Of a DNA stretch of 40,350 bases, positions 24,320 through 31,668 are shown piece by piece. The notes under the pieces are model-generated. The model ran no database searches and was not told the DNA's origin. It saw only the letters and a list, made by a program, of their open reading frames with translations. The stretch covers positions 1-40,350 of the forward strand of contig CAZBRM010000005.1 in NCBI GenBank assembly GCA_964494655.1, written 5' to 3'. Made by a program: the position numbers and the translations under genes. This DNA comes from JAHJQT01 sp964494655 (GTDB lineage Bacteria > Patescibacteriota > Minisyncoccia > Portnoybacterales > UBA2143). How positions within the stretch are numbered: the first letter of the stretch is position 1; each line of letters opens with the position of its first letter.

Positions 24320-24757
24320 ATGACTCAAAAAGCAAAAAAAATAAAAAAGATTTTAAGCTCTAAAATATTTCTTTTTGTTGCTATTTTTATTTTGATTTTT
24401 CTACTGATTGGCCTAGTCAGAGAAACTTACCGTAAATATCAATTAACAAGCGAAATTAACCAGCTCAAGTTAAATATAGATAAATTAGAAGGAGATAATC
24501 AACAATTAGCTGATTTAATGGATTATTTCAAAGAAGATTCATATTTAGAAAAAGAGGCAAGAATAAAACTTAATTTGAAAAAACCAGGAGAAACAGTAGT
24601 TGTTTTATCTAAAGATATAATTGACGGAGTAGAAGTTGTCAGAAGAGGAGGATTAGATATAGAAAAATTAGATGAGGAAATTATTAATTTATCAAAAGAC
24701 GAAGTTTTGGAAACAGCTAATTACTGGAAATGGTGGGAATATTTTTTTAATCAATAA
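24320..24757 (+). CDS. FtsB/DivIC-like septum formation initiator protein
   Basis: A 145-residue bitopic membrane protein: basic N-terminus (MTQKAKKIKKILSSK), one membrane helix about residues 15-33, and a coiled coil about 38-70 (ETYRKYQLTSEINQLKLNID) followed by YLEKEARIKLNLKKPGETVV, the motif typical of the DivIC/FtsB family (E-x-x-A-R-x-x-L...K-P-G-E). Such proteins link FtsL/FtsQ and activate septal wall synthesis. The C-terminal 45 residues beyond the family core end in a tryptophan-rich WKWWEYFF that may touch the membrane. tRNA-Gly begins 7 bases after the stop. Confidence 0.82.
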   Translation: MTQKAKKIKKILSSKIFLFVAIFILIFLLIGLVRETYRKYQLTSEINQLKLNIDKLEGDNQQLADLMDYFKEDSYLEKEARIKLNLKKPGETVVVLSKDIIDGVEVVRRGGLDIEKLDEEIINLSKDEVLETANYWKWWEYFFNQ

Positions 24758-24764
24758 TATGTTT

Positions 24765-24838
24765 GCGGATGTAGCTCAATGGCAGAGCTTCTGCTTCCCA
24801 AGCAGATGACGAGGGTTCGATTCCCTTCATCCGCTCCA
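24765..24838 (+). tRNA. tRNA-Gly (CCC)
   Basis: Complete cloverleaf: acceptor GCGGATG/CATCCGC, D arm GCTC/GAGC, anticodon stem TCTGC/GCAGA with loop TTCCCAA (anticodon CCC), T arm with TTCGATT, and an encoded CCA at 24836-24838. It reads GGG codons. Confidence 0.95.
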
Positions 24839-24889
24839 GGTACTAGTTTATTGTTTTAGATAAATTTACTCATCTTATTATCAAATCAT

Positions 24890-25522
24890 ATGAACAATAG
24901 TCAGAAAAACTCAAAAAGCATTCTTGGTTTTTTTTATCAAGCTGAAAGATTAAAATCAACTATACGTTTTAGCGAAGAACCAGAAGCACTCAGAGATTCA
25001 AGCGCGGCTCATTCTTGGAAGTTAACTTTAATGGTTATGATTATGGCCGATGAATTAAAATTAGAAATAAATGTGGAAAAAGCAATTAGGATGGCAATTA
25101 TTCATGATTTAGCTGAATCAATTACAGGTGATATAGATCATATTCTTATTGTTCAAGGGAAGATATCTAAAGAAGATAAAAGGAAAGCTGAAGAACAGGC
25201 TATGAATAAGATTAAAAAAAGTTTGCCTAAAAAAATTGGCCAGGATATATATGATTTATGGCAAGAATTTGAAAAGGGATTAACCAAAGAAGCTAAATTT
25301 GTTAAGGCTCTTGATAAAATAGAAGCAATGATTCGTTTCTTAGAAGGAGGACATAAAGTTTGGCATGATAATCCAGAATCTATTCCAATTCATGCCGATA
25401 AAGCAGTGAAATATTTTCCTCAGTTAGAGGGAATATTAAGGATAATAAAACAGGATATGAAAAAAGAATTCAAAAAAGGTGGTATTCCTTGGGAGGAGAA
25501 GTATAATAAGTTTTTGACATGA
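24890..25522 (+). CDS. HD-domain phosphohydrolase (HDDC2/YfbR-like)
   Basis: A 210-residue metal-dependent phosphohydrolase. The HD signature residues are present in order: AAHSWKL (first His), AIIHDLAESITGDI (HD pair plus the E-x-x-x-G-D of the 5'-nucleotidase group), and KALDKIEAMI (last Asp). Members of this group (YfbR, HDDC2) remove phosphate from deoxynucleoside monophosphates, so nucleotide pool cleaning is likely. TATTAT at 24876-24881 ends 8 bases before the ATG and there is no Shine-Dalgarno, again predicting a leaderless message. The next gene overlaps by 4 bases. Confidence 0.85.
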   Translation: MNNSQKNSKSILGFFYQAERLKSTIRFSEEPEALRDSSAAHSWKLTLMVMIMADELKLEINVEKAIRMAIIHDLAESITGDIDHILIVQGKISKEDKRKAEEQAMNKIKKSLPKKIGQDIYDLWQEFEKGLTKEAKFVKALDKIEAMIRFLEGGHKVWHDNPESIPIHADKAVKYFPQLEGILRIIKQDMKKEFKKGGIPWEEKYNKFLT

Positions 25523-26070
25523 AGCCGTATTCAGATAATATAATATTTTATGATTCAGAATTTACTAGTTTAGATCCATATAAAGGGGAGATTCTTTCCA
25601 TTGGATTAATTAAAATGAATGGCGAGGAATTGTATTTAGAATTAGAATATGATGGGGAGGTTAGTGATTTTGTTAAAGATAATATTTTACCGTATTTAAA
25701 AGGTAAAAAAGTTAGTCGAGAAGAAGCAAGGGAGAAGATAAGAAAATTTATTGGTGGAAAAGAGTCATATCTAGTAGCCTATGTTGATTCATATGATTCA
25801 ATTTATTGGAATAAACTTTTTAAAATTAAAGATAGTACAAAAAATAATCAACAACCTGCTTTTTGGATGACAATTGATTTTGCTTCAATGTTATTTGGTT
25901 TAGGAATTAATCCAGAGTCATACAATTATAAAGATAAGGATAATTTCTATAAGAAAATAGGAGTTGATGCTTCAAAATATAGGGAACACAATGCTTTAGA
26001 TGATGCCAAGTTATTAAGAGAAGTATATTTAAAATTTTATCAGTCGATTAGTAAAGTTATGCCGAAGTAG
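25519..26070 (+). CDS. DEDDh-type 3'-5' exonuclease-like protein
   Basis: A 183-residue single-domain protein with the RNase T/DnaQ fold pattern: D12 and E14 in FYDSEFTSLDP (Exo I), an aspartate in YVDSYDSIYW (Exo II), and the histidine and aspartates of REHNALDDAKLL (Exo III, HxxxxD). All catalytic positions are therefore present. The target (RNA, DNA or nucleotide) is unknown. It overlaps the HD gene by 4 bases, so the pair may act together in nucleic acid or nucleotide turnover. Its last codons (MPK-stop) lie in a tRNA-like remnant, which suggests that the present C-terminus was made or altered when that remnant formed. Confidence 0.75.
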   Translation: MKPYSDNIIFYDSEFTSLDPYKGEILSIGLIKMNGEELYLELEYDGEVSDFVKDNILPYLKGKKVSREEAREKIRKFIGGKESYLVAYVDSYDSIYWNKLFKIKDSTKNNQQPAFWMTIDFASMLFGLGINPESYNYKDKDNFYKKIGVDASKYREHNALDDAKLLREVYLKFYQSISKVMPK

Positions 26071-26098
26071 TTCAGGGGGTCGTCAATTCGAATCTGAC
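26061..26098 (+). pseudogene. Decayed tRNA remnant
   Basis: GCCGAAGTAGTTCAGGGG resembles a tRNA acceptor strand and D-arm start (the intact tRNA-Thr at 28088 begins GCCGAGGTGGCTCAATGG). It is followed directly by a T-arm-like GTCAA-TTCGAAT-CTGAC at 26082-26098. The anticodon arm and the 3' acceptor strand are missing; where the latter should be, the 112-bp direct repeat begins. Confidence 0.45.
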
Positions 26099-26202
26099 CT
26101 TATTTAATCTAATTGATTTTAGTAGTTTCTAGTGATAAATTTGGAATATAAAAATAATCTGGATTTTGTTTGAAGTAAGTTCTAACTTTCTTCACAGTCC
26201 AG
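26091..26202 (+). repeat. Left copy of a 112-bp direct repeat
   Basis: Matches 27971-28082 at about 106 of 112 positions without gaps (offset 1880). It contains an internal stem GAAGTAAGT-TCTA-ACTTTCTTC at 26172-26193. It ends 10 bases before the start of the ribbon-protein gene. Confidence 0.9.
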
Positions 26203-26212
26203 CTCAAAGAAT

Positions 26213-27934
26213 ATGAATTCTAAAACAAAACAATGTCAGAATTGTAAAAATAAGTTCACTATAGAACCTGAAGACTTTGAATTTTATAAAAAGATAGATG
26301 TGCCAGAACCGACCTTCTGTCCAGATTGCAGGGCTCAGAGAAGAATGGTTTTTAGAAATGAAATGAATTTATATAAAAGAAAATGTGATTTTTCCGGTAA
26401 AGATATTATTTCCATGTTTCCTCAAAATGCACCAGTTAAAGTTTATGAAAGAGATATTTGGTGGTCAGATAAATGGGATCCTATGGAATATGGAAAGGAT
26501 TATGATTTTAATAAACCATTTTTTGAACAGTTAAATCAATTAATAGGAAAAATGCCTTGGCCTAGTCGGACTGTTTCAGATATAGTTAATAGTGATTATT
26601 CTATTAATGCTTCGTTTTTAAAAAATTGTTATCTTGTTTCTAATAGTGCAATTAGTGAAGATTGTGCTTATAGTAGTGGTCTTGAGCACTCTAAGGATTC
26701 TTATGATAGTTATGATTTAAGAAAATCAGAACTTTGCTACGAATGTTTTATGGTTAAAAATTGCTATAAAATATTTTTTTCTTCGTATTGTGATAATTGT
26801 CAAGAAGTATTTTTTTCTAAGGATTGTATAGGATGCCAAAATTGTTTTGGTTGTGTTAATTTAAGACATAAGAAATATCATATCTTTAATAAACAATACA
26901 CTAAAGAAGAATATTTTAAAAAATTAAAAGAGTTTAATTTAGGAAGTTTTAAAAATATAGAAGAGTTAAATAAAAAAGCTAAAGATTTTTTGTTAGAATT
27001 TCCAAATAAATATATGCATGGAAGAAAAAATGTCGATGTAACAGGTGATTATATTTATAATTGTAAAAATGTAAAAGATTCATATGTAGCTAGTAATACT
27101 GAAGATTCAAGATATTGTCAGTTTACTATATTTACAAAAACTTATAATTGTTACGATTCTCTTATAGTAGGTTGGGGATCAAAATTAACATATGAAGTTT
27201 CGGCAAGTGGACATGGTCTTAATAAGGTAAAATTTTGTTTTGAATGTTGGCCAAATTGTCATGATTTAGAATACTCCATCAATTGCCACTCTTCCTCCAA
27301 CCTCTTTACCTGTATTGGTCTCCGTAATAAGAGCTACTGTATCTTAAATAAACAATACACAAAAGAAGAATACAATGAATTAGTCCCAAAGATTATTAAA
27401 CATATGAATGATATGCCCTACACAGATAAGAAAGGAAGAATATACAAATATGGAGAATTCTTTCCAATAGAACTATCTCCTTTTGCCTACAATAAAACGA
27501 TAGCTAATGAATACTTTCCTTTAACTAAAGAACAAGTATTAAAACAAGGATATACATGGTATGACAAACCTAAACCAGAATACAAAGCTACAATAACAGC
27601 ATCCAATCTTTCAGATTATATCAAAGATATAGATAAATCTATTCTTAAAGAAGTAATAGAATGTAATAATGAAAAGAATAATACTTGTGCTGGTTCTGGA
27701 GTATTTAGATTAATACCTCAAGAACTTAAATTCTATAAAAAGATGAATCTTCCTCTTCCTAGATTATGTCCTGATTGCAGACATAAAGAACGTATTAAAC
27801 AAAGAAATCCAATGAAACTATACAAAAGACAATGTATGAATAAAGGATGTTCTAATGCCTTTCAAACAACATACTCACCTGATAGAAAAGAGATTGTCTA
27901 TTGTGAGAAGTGCTATAATGAGGAGGTGGAGTAG
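26213..27934 (+). CDS. Cysteine-rich CxxC zinc-ribbon protein of a Patescibacteria-type family
   Basis: A 573-residue protein, recognisable as a family that recurs in Candidate Phyla Radiation genomes and has no established function. The N-terminal ribbon uses C8/C11 (CQNC) and C36/C39 (CPDC), followed by RRMVFRNEMNLYKRKCDFSGK and WWSDKWDPMEYGKDYDF. The middle part is packed with CxxC and single cysteines (CYECF, CDNCQ, CIGCQNCFGC, CFECWPNC). NKQYTKEEY occurs twice (about residues 226 and 379). A second ribbon closes the protein (CPDC near 520, then CMNKGC and CEKC). More than 40 cysteines point to several bound metal ions. Codon use changes at about 27270: upstream nearly all TGT/AGT/TAT, downstream many TGC/TCC/TAC/ATC, a mosaic. 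The gene stands alone between direct repeats; no promoter was recognised apart from the repeat itself. Confidence 0.8.
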   Translation: MNSKTKQCQNCKNKFTIEPEDFEFYKKIDVPEPTFCPDCRAQRRMVFRNEMNLYKRKCDFSGKDIISMFPQNAPVKVYERDIWWSDKWDPMEYGKDYDFNKPFFEQLNQLIGKMPWPSRTVSDIVNSDYSINASFLKNCYLVSNSAISEDCAYSSGLEHSKDSYDSYDLRKSELCYECFMVKNCYKIFFSSYCDNCQEVFFSKDCIGCQNCFGCVNLRHKKYHIFNKQYTKEEYFKKLKEFNLGSFKNIEELNKKAKDFLLEFPNKYMHGRKNVDVTGDYIYNCKNVKDSYVASNTEDSRYCQFTIFTKTYNCYDSLIVGWGSKLTYEVSASGHGLNKVKFCFECWPNCHDLEYSINCHSSSNLFTCIGLRNKSYCILNKQYTKEEYNELVPKIIKHMNDMPYTDKKGRIYKYGEFFPIELSPFAYNKTIANEYFPLTKEQVLKQGYTWYDKPKPEYKATITASNLSDYIKDIDKSILKEVIECNNEKNNTCAGSGVFRLIPQELKFYKKMNLPLPRLCPDCRHKERIKQRNPMKLYKRQCMNKGCSNAFQTTYSPDRKEIVYCEKCYNEEVE

Positions 27935-27970
27935 AACAATTCTTATGCAAAAGAAAAGGTTATTAGTTAA

Positions 27971-28082
27971 AATCAGGCCTTATTTAATCTAATTGATTTT
28001 AATAGTTTCTAGTGATAGATTTGGTATATAAAAATAATCTGGATTTTGTTTAAAGTAAGTTCTAACTTTCTTCACAGTCCAG
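27971..28082 (+). repeat. Right copy of the 112-bp direct repeat
   Basis: Counterpart of 26091-26202. It ends 5 bases before tRNA-Thr, while the left copy is preceded by a tRNA remnant. The two copies frame the ribbon-protein gene as an about 1.9-kb unit. Confidence 0.9.
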
Positions 28083-28087
28083 TTTCA

Positions 28088-28159
28088 GCCGAGGTGGCTC
28101 AATGGTAGAGCAACACACTCGTAACGTGTAGGTTGTGGGTTCGATTCCCGCCCTCGGCT
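28088..28159 (+). tRNA. tRNA-Thr (CGT)
   Basis: Acceptor GCCGAGG/CCTCGGC, D arm GCTC/GAGC, anticodon stem ACACA/CGTGT (one A/C mismatch at its end) with loop CTCGTAA (anticodon CGT), T arm with TTCGATT. CCA is not encoded. It reads ACG codons. Confidence 0.93.
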
Positions 28160-28199
28160 CATTATTTACTTCGTTTTGAAAATATGATAAGCTTGATTA

Positions 28200-28961
28200 A
28201 TGAGAGATTTGTCGGAAAAATTAAAAGATAAGTATGATAAACGAAAAGCGATTATCTCAATTTATGCAGGAGCCGGAGGCACAGATGCGCAAGATTGGGC
28301 TGAAATGCTGTTGAAAATGTATATTAAATTTGCACAGAAAAACGAATGGAAATCTCAAGTTTTACAGATTAAAGAAGGCAAAGAAGCAGGTATAAAGAAT
28401 GCTACTTTAATAATTAAGAATCAATATTCTTATGGTTATTTAAAAGGAGAATCAGGAGTTCATCGTTTAGTAAGATTATCTCCTTTTAATTCTAATAACC
28501 TTCGTCATACTTCTTTTGCTTTAGTTGAAGTTCTACCTGAATTTGACGAAGTAAAAGAGATAAATATTAGATCGGAAGATTTAAGAATTGAGACGTATAA
28601 GGCAAGTGGTCCGGGAGGTCAGTATGTTAATAAGACAGAATCAGCTGTTCGTATTACTCATCTGCCGACAGGATTAACAACTTCTTGCCAAAATGAACGC
28701 TTGCAGGGAGAAAATAAAAAAAGTGCGATGAAATTGCTTTGTAGCAGATTATACCAGTATAATTTAAAAAGTAGTGAACAGGAAAGAAATAAATTAAGAG
28801 GAGATTTAACTCCGGCTGAATGGGGAAGTCAAATACGCTCTTATGTGCTTCATCCGTATAAAATGGTTAAAGATCACAGAACTAAAATTAAATCTGGCAA
28901 CCCCGAAGCGGTTTTAAGTGGTAATTTAGATAAATTTATAGAGAGTTTTATTAAAAATTAG
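28200..28961 (+). CDS. prfB: Peptide chain release factor 2 lacking domain 1
   Basis: Class I release factor for UGA and UAA. The catalytic GGQ is present (SGPGGQYVNKTESAV) and the codon-recognition SPF tripeptide of RF2 is present (RLSPFNSNNLRHTS). AGAGGTDAQDWAEMLL and WGSQIRSYVLHPYKMVKDHRT confirm RF2 rather than RF1. The protein is 253 residues against about 365 normally: it starts at the junction into domain 2, and domain 1 (about 110 residues, contacting the GTPase centre) is missing. A TGA lies two codons before the ATG, and only 40 bases separate the ORF from tRNA-Thr, so domain 1 is not encoded directly upstream in any frame. No CTTTGA-type frameshift site is seen. ftsE and ftsX follow, the common prfB-ftsE-ftsX order. 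Confidence 0.88.
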   Translation: MRDLSEKLKDKYDKRKAIISIYAGAGGTDAQDWAEMLLKMYIKFAQKNEWKSQVLQIKEGKEAGIKNATLIIKNQYSYGYLKGESGVHRLVRLSPFNSNNLRHTSFALVEVLPEFDEVKEINIRSEDLRIETYKASGPGGQYVNKTESAVRITHLPTGLTTSCQNERLQGENKKSAMKLLCSRLYQYNLKSSEQERNKLRGDLTPAEWGSQIRSYVLHPYKMVKDHRTKIKSGNPEAVLSGNLDKFIESFIKN

Positions 28962-28962
28962 C

Positions 28963-29646
28963 ATGATATATTTTAAAAAAGTTTCAAAAGCGTATCCGCC
29001 TAATTGTTTGGCATTAAGTAATATTGATTTGACTATTAATGACGAAGAGTTTGTTTCGATTGCCGGGCGTTCAGGCGCTGGAAAATCAACTTTAATAAAG
29101 CTTTTAATTCGTGAAGAACTGCCAAGTAAAGGACAGATTTTTTGGGGGGATCAGGATATTGGTAAGCTTCATAGTAGAGATATTCCTTTTTGGCGCAGGC
29201 AAATAGGAATGGTTTTTCAAGATTTTCGATTGTTGCCTAATAAAACAGCTTACGAAAATATTGCTTTTGCCATGGAAGTTGGAGGATGCGCTAAAGCTGA
29301 TATTGAGAAAGATGTTCCTCAGCTTTTAAAATTAGTTAATTTGATTAATAAAGTAGATAATTTTCCTCATCAGCTTTCGGGCGGAGAACAGCAGCGCGTA
29401 GCCATTGCCAGAGCATTGGCTCATAGGCCAAAAGTTTTAATTGCTGATGAACCAACTGGCAATTTAGATTTACTTAATACTTGGGAAATTATCCGGCTTT
29501 TAATGAAAATCAACGAGCTTAAGACCATTGTTATTCTTTCTACTCACGATAAGGATATTATTAATGGCATAGACAGAAGAGTGATTACTTTAGAAAACGG
29601 AAAAGTTATTAAAGACGATCCAAATGGGAAATATATATTATTTTAA
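28963..29646 (+). CDS. ftsE: Cell-division ABC transporter ATPase FtsE
   Basis: ATPase of the FtsEX complex, which activates septal peptidoglycan hydrolases at the division site. Walker A GRSGAGKST, Q-loop VFQDFRLLPNKTAYENIAF, signature LSGGEQQRVAIARAL, Walker B VLIADEPTGNLD and switch histidine STHD are all present in a 227-residue protein of normal length. It begins one base after the prfB stop, and ftsX follows after 3 bases. Confidence 0.95.
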   Translation: MIYFKKVSKAYPPNCLALSNIDLTINDEEFVSIAGRSGAGKSTLIKLLIREELPSKGQIFWGDQDIGKLHSRDIPFWRRQIGMVFQDFRLLPNKTAYENIAFAMEVGGCAKADIEKDVPQLLKLVNLINKVDNFPHQLSGGEQQRVAIARALAHRPKVLIADEPTGNLDLLNTWEIIRLLMKINELKTIVILSTHDKDIINGIDRRVITLENGKVIKDDPNGKYILF

Positions 29647-29649
29647 TTC

Positions 29650-30561
29650 ATGTTTACAACATTTGTCCGTATAATTAAATCTGGATGCACAAGCTTTTGG
29701 AGAAATAAATGGCTTTCTTCGTCAGCTGTTTCAATGATGAGTTTAGCTATTTTAGGCATTACAAGTTTGTTACTTGTTAATGTTTTAATAAATTCGCTTA
29801 CAGCCAATCTTGAAGATAAGATTGACATAAGTGTTTATTTTAATTTAGATACCCCCGAAGATGAAATTCTTGAGGCGAGGATTGATTTGGTTAAATTAAG
29901 CGAAGTTCGCAGCGCTGAATATATTTCTACCGAAGAAGCGTTAAAAACATTTAAAGATAAGCATCAAGATAATAATATTTTAATGCAAAGTTTAGATGAA
30001 TTAGACAGCAATCCATTAGAAGCAAGTTTAAATATTAAAGCCCAGCAAGCATCGCAATATGAATCAATTGTTGGTTTTTTTGAACAAAAAAAATACAGCA
30101 AAATTGTTGATAAAATAAATTATCTTGAAAATAAAGCAGTTATTGCGCGTCTTACTTCAATAACAAGAAGTATTCGCCAGATTGGTTTGGTTATTTTGCT
30201 GGTTTTAGCGGGCTTAGCTGTTTTGGTTACTTTTAACACAATCCGTTTAACTATCTACAGTTCCAGGAGGGAAATAAAAGTAATGAAATTAGTTGGAGCG
30301 AGTAATTGGTTTGCAAAGGGTCCTTTTATTGTTGAAGGAGCGCTTTATGGAGTTATAGCAGCTGTAATCTCTCTCTTTCTTTTATATCCGTTTTTATGGT
30401 ATATTTCGCCTAAAATAACTTCTTATTTGCCTGGCACTGATCTCTTTTATTTTTTCCAGGCGAATATAATTGTTCTGTTTTTAATTCAAATATTGGTAGG
30501 TGTTTCTCTTGGGACCGTCAGCAGCTTGGTTGCTATCAGAAGATATTTGGAAGAAGTATAA
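29650..30561 (+). CDS. ftsX: Cell-division ABC transporter permease FtsX
   Basis: Membrane partner of FtsE. It is 303 residues long with the FtsX layout: an N-terminal cytoplasmic stretch FRNKWL-like WRNKWLSSSAVSMMSLAI, helix 1 near 25-48, an extracellular loop of about 125 residues (DISVYFNLDTPEDEI, SLDELDSNPLEASLNIKA), then three helices near 178-200, 225-250 and 270-295, with the cytoplasmic FNTIRLTIYSSRREIKVMKLVGA coupling segment. The stop is directly followed by the region of the LAGLIDADG gene. Confidence 0.93.
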   Translation: MFTTFVRIIKSGCTSFWRNKWLSSSAVSMMSLAILGITSLLLVNVLINSLTANLEDKIDISVYFNLDTPEDEILEARIDLVKLSEVRSAEYISTEEALKTFKDKHQDNNILMQSLDELDSNPLEASLNIKAQQASQYESIVGFFEQKKYSKIVDKINYLENKAVIARLTSITRSIRQIGLVILLVLAGLAVLVTFNTIRLTIYSSRREIKVMKLVGASNWFAKGPFIVEGALYGVIAAVISLFLLYPFLWYISPKITSYLPGTDLFYFFQANIIVLFLIQILVGVSLGTVSSLVAIRRYLEEV

Positions 30562-30577
30562 ATGCCAGATCGGCTAA

Positions 30578-30606
30578 TTGGTAAAACATTGTTTTTATAT
30601 TATAAT
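30578..30606 (+). promoter_or_regulatory. Promoter of the homing endonuclease gene
   Basis: TTGGTA at 30578-30583, a 17-base spacer and TATAAT at 30601-30606, ending 6 bases before the ATG at 30613. It supports the downstream start over the in-frame ATG at 30562. Confidence 0.5.
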
Positions 30607-30612
30607 AGTGGC

Positions 30613-31506
30613 ATGATAAAGTGTAAACTTTGTGGTCACTATTTTAAATTTGTAACTGCAAAACATTTACAATCAAAACATAATTGTAGTGTAAAGAGCT
30701 ATATAAAGAAGTTTGGCAATAAAGGTGTTGGCCATTTTTCTGTTTCAATTAGTAAATTAGATAAAAATGATCCAAGATATATTAAATGGAGGGAAAGTTT
30801 AAAAAATAGACCATCTCCATGGAATAAGGGTTATAACAAAGAGACACATCCTGGCATTAAAAAGATTTCAAAGACATTCAAGAGAAAGAAAATTGATAAT
30901 TTTGCTAAATGGAGAGAAAGTGCTATTAAAGAAGGATTAATTAAAGTAAAATATCCTTCTTTTGAAAAAAATGGAGATTTGGCAGAATTTATTGGTGTAG
31001 TTTTAGGAGATGGTTATATTGGTAAATTTCCAAGAACAGAGGTTTTGGGAATTTATTCTAATTCAAATAATGAAGGGTTTATAAATAGATATAGTGAATT
31101 AGTTGAAAAATTGTTTGATAAAAAACCAACTGTATCAAAAAGGAAGAAAAGTAATTGTGTTAACATTATTATTTACCAAAAAGATATAAGTAAGAGGTTG
31201 GGAATTCCAATGGGAGCTAGAAAAAATAAACAGATGAGTTTGCCTAATTGGATTTGCAAAGATAGAGAATATTTAATAAGATATTTAAGAGGGTTATATG
31301 AAGCAGAAGGCTCTTTTTCTGTTCATCTTCCTACTTATACTTATAAGTTCTCTTTTGCTAATAGAAATGAGTCTTTACTTAATAATGTTTATAAGGGATT
31401 GAAGATTTTAGGGTTTCATCCGCATAGAGATAATTTAAGAGTTCAAATTTCTAAGAAAGAAGAAGTTTATCGTTGTAGGGATTTGTTGCAGTTTAGAAAA
31501 TATTAA
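30613..31506 (+). CDS. LAGLIDADG homing endonuclease with an N-terminal zinc-finger-like module
   Basis: Selfish DNA endonuclease. Two LAGLIDADG-type helices are visible: LAEFIGVVLGDGYIG and LIRYLRGLYEAEGSFSV, each ending in the acidic metal ligand (D in GDG, E in AEG), so a single chain can form the active pseudodimer. The N-terminus MIKCKLCGHYFKFVTAKHLQ has a CxxC...H...H pattern as in DNA-binding fingers of related orphan endonucleases, then a NUMOD-like WNKGYNKETHP segment. I use the start at 30613 (297 residues) because the finger begins there and a promoter sits just upstream; an in-frame ATG at 30562 adds 17 residues. It sits between ftsX and tRNA-Gln and interrupts neither. Confidence 0.88.
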   Translation: MIKCKLCGHYFKFVTAKHLQSKHNCSVKSYIKKFGNKGVGHFSVSISKLDKNDPRYIKWRESLKNRPSPWNKGYNKETHPGIKKISKTFKRKKIDNFAKWRESAIKEGLIKVKYPSFEKNGDLAEFIGVVLGDGYIGKFPRTEVLGIYSNSNNEGFINRYSELVEKLFDKKPTVSKRKKSNCVNIIIYQKDISKRLGIPMGARKNKQMSLPNWICKDREYLIRYLRGLYEAEGSFSVHLPTYTYKFSFANRNESLLNNVYKGLKILGFHPHRDNLRVQISKKEEVYRCRDLLQFRKY

Positions 31507-31512
31507 ATATAT

Positions 31513-31583
31513 TGGGGAGTTTGCTAATGGTAGGCAGCGACACTCTGGATGTCGTGGTGCAGGTTCGAATCCTGCCTCCCCAG
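31513..31583 (+). tRNA. tRNA-Gln (CTG)
   Basis: Acceptor TGGGGAG/CTCCCCA with discriminator G, D arm TGC/GCA with TAATGGTAG loop, anticodon stem CGACA/TGTCG with loop CTCTGGA (anticodon CTG), T arm GCAGG-TTCGAAT-CCTGC. The 5' T-A first pair fits glutamine tRNAs. CCA is not fully encoded. Confidence 0.92.
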
Positions 31584-31633
31584 CATAGCAAAATAACCCC
31601 TTATTTACGCGGTTGTTTTTAGTAGGGAGTGTG

Positions 31634-31644
31634 GACGTTAGAAC
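31634..31644. repeat. Left 11-bp arm of an inverted repeat around the hydrolase gene
   Basis: GACGTTAGAAC here is the exact reverse complement of GTTCTAACGTC at 32629-32639. The same GTTCTAAC core occurs in the two 112-bp repeats, so this may be a remnant of that repeat family in reverse orientation. Confidence 0.45.
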
Positions 31645-31654
31645 TTTTTGGTGA

Positions 31655-31660
31655 TAGAAT
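31655..31660 (+). promoter_or_regulatory. Extended -10 box before the hydrolase gene
   Basis: TGATAGAAT (TG at 31652-31653, hexamer TAGAAT at 31655-31660) ends 8 bases before the ATG at 31669, the leaderless geometry. Confidence 0.5.
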
Positions 31661-31668
31661 AGAGTGGT

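Noticed and set aside
28160..28200. Programmed frameshift joining an upstream RF2 N-terminus
   Set aside because: No CTTTGA slippery site with an upstream purine-rich element, and the upstream 40 bases encode no RF2 domain 1 before reaching tRNA-Thr.
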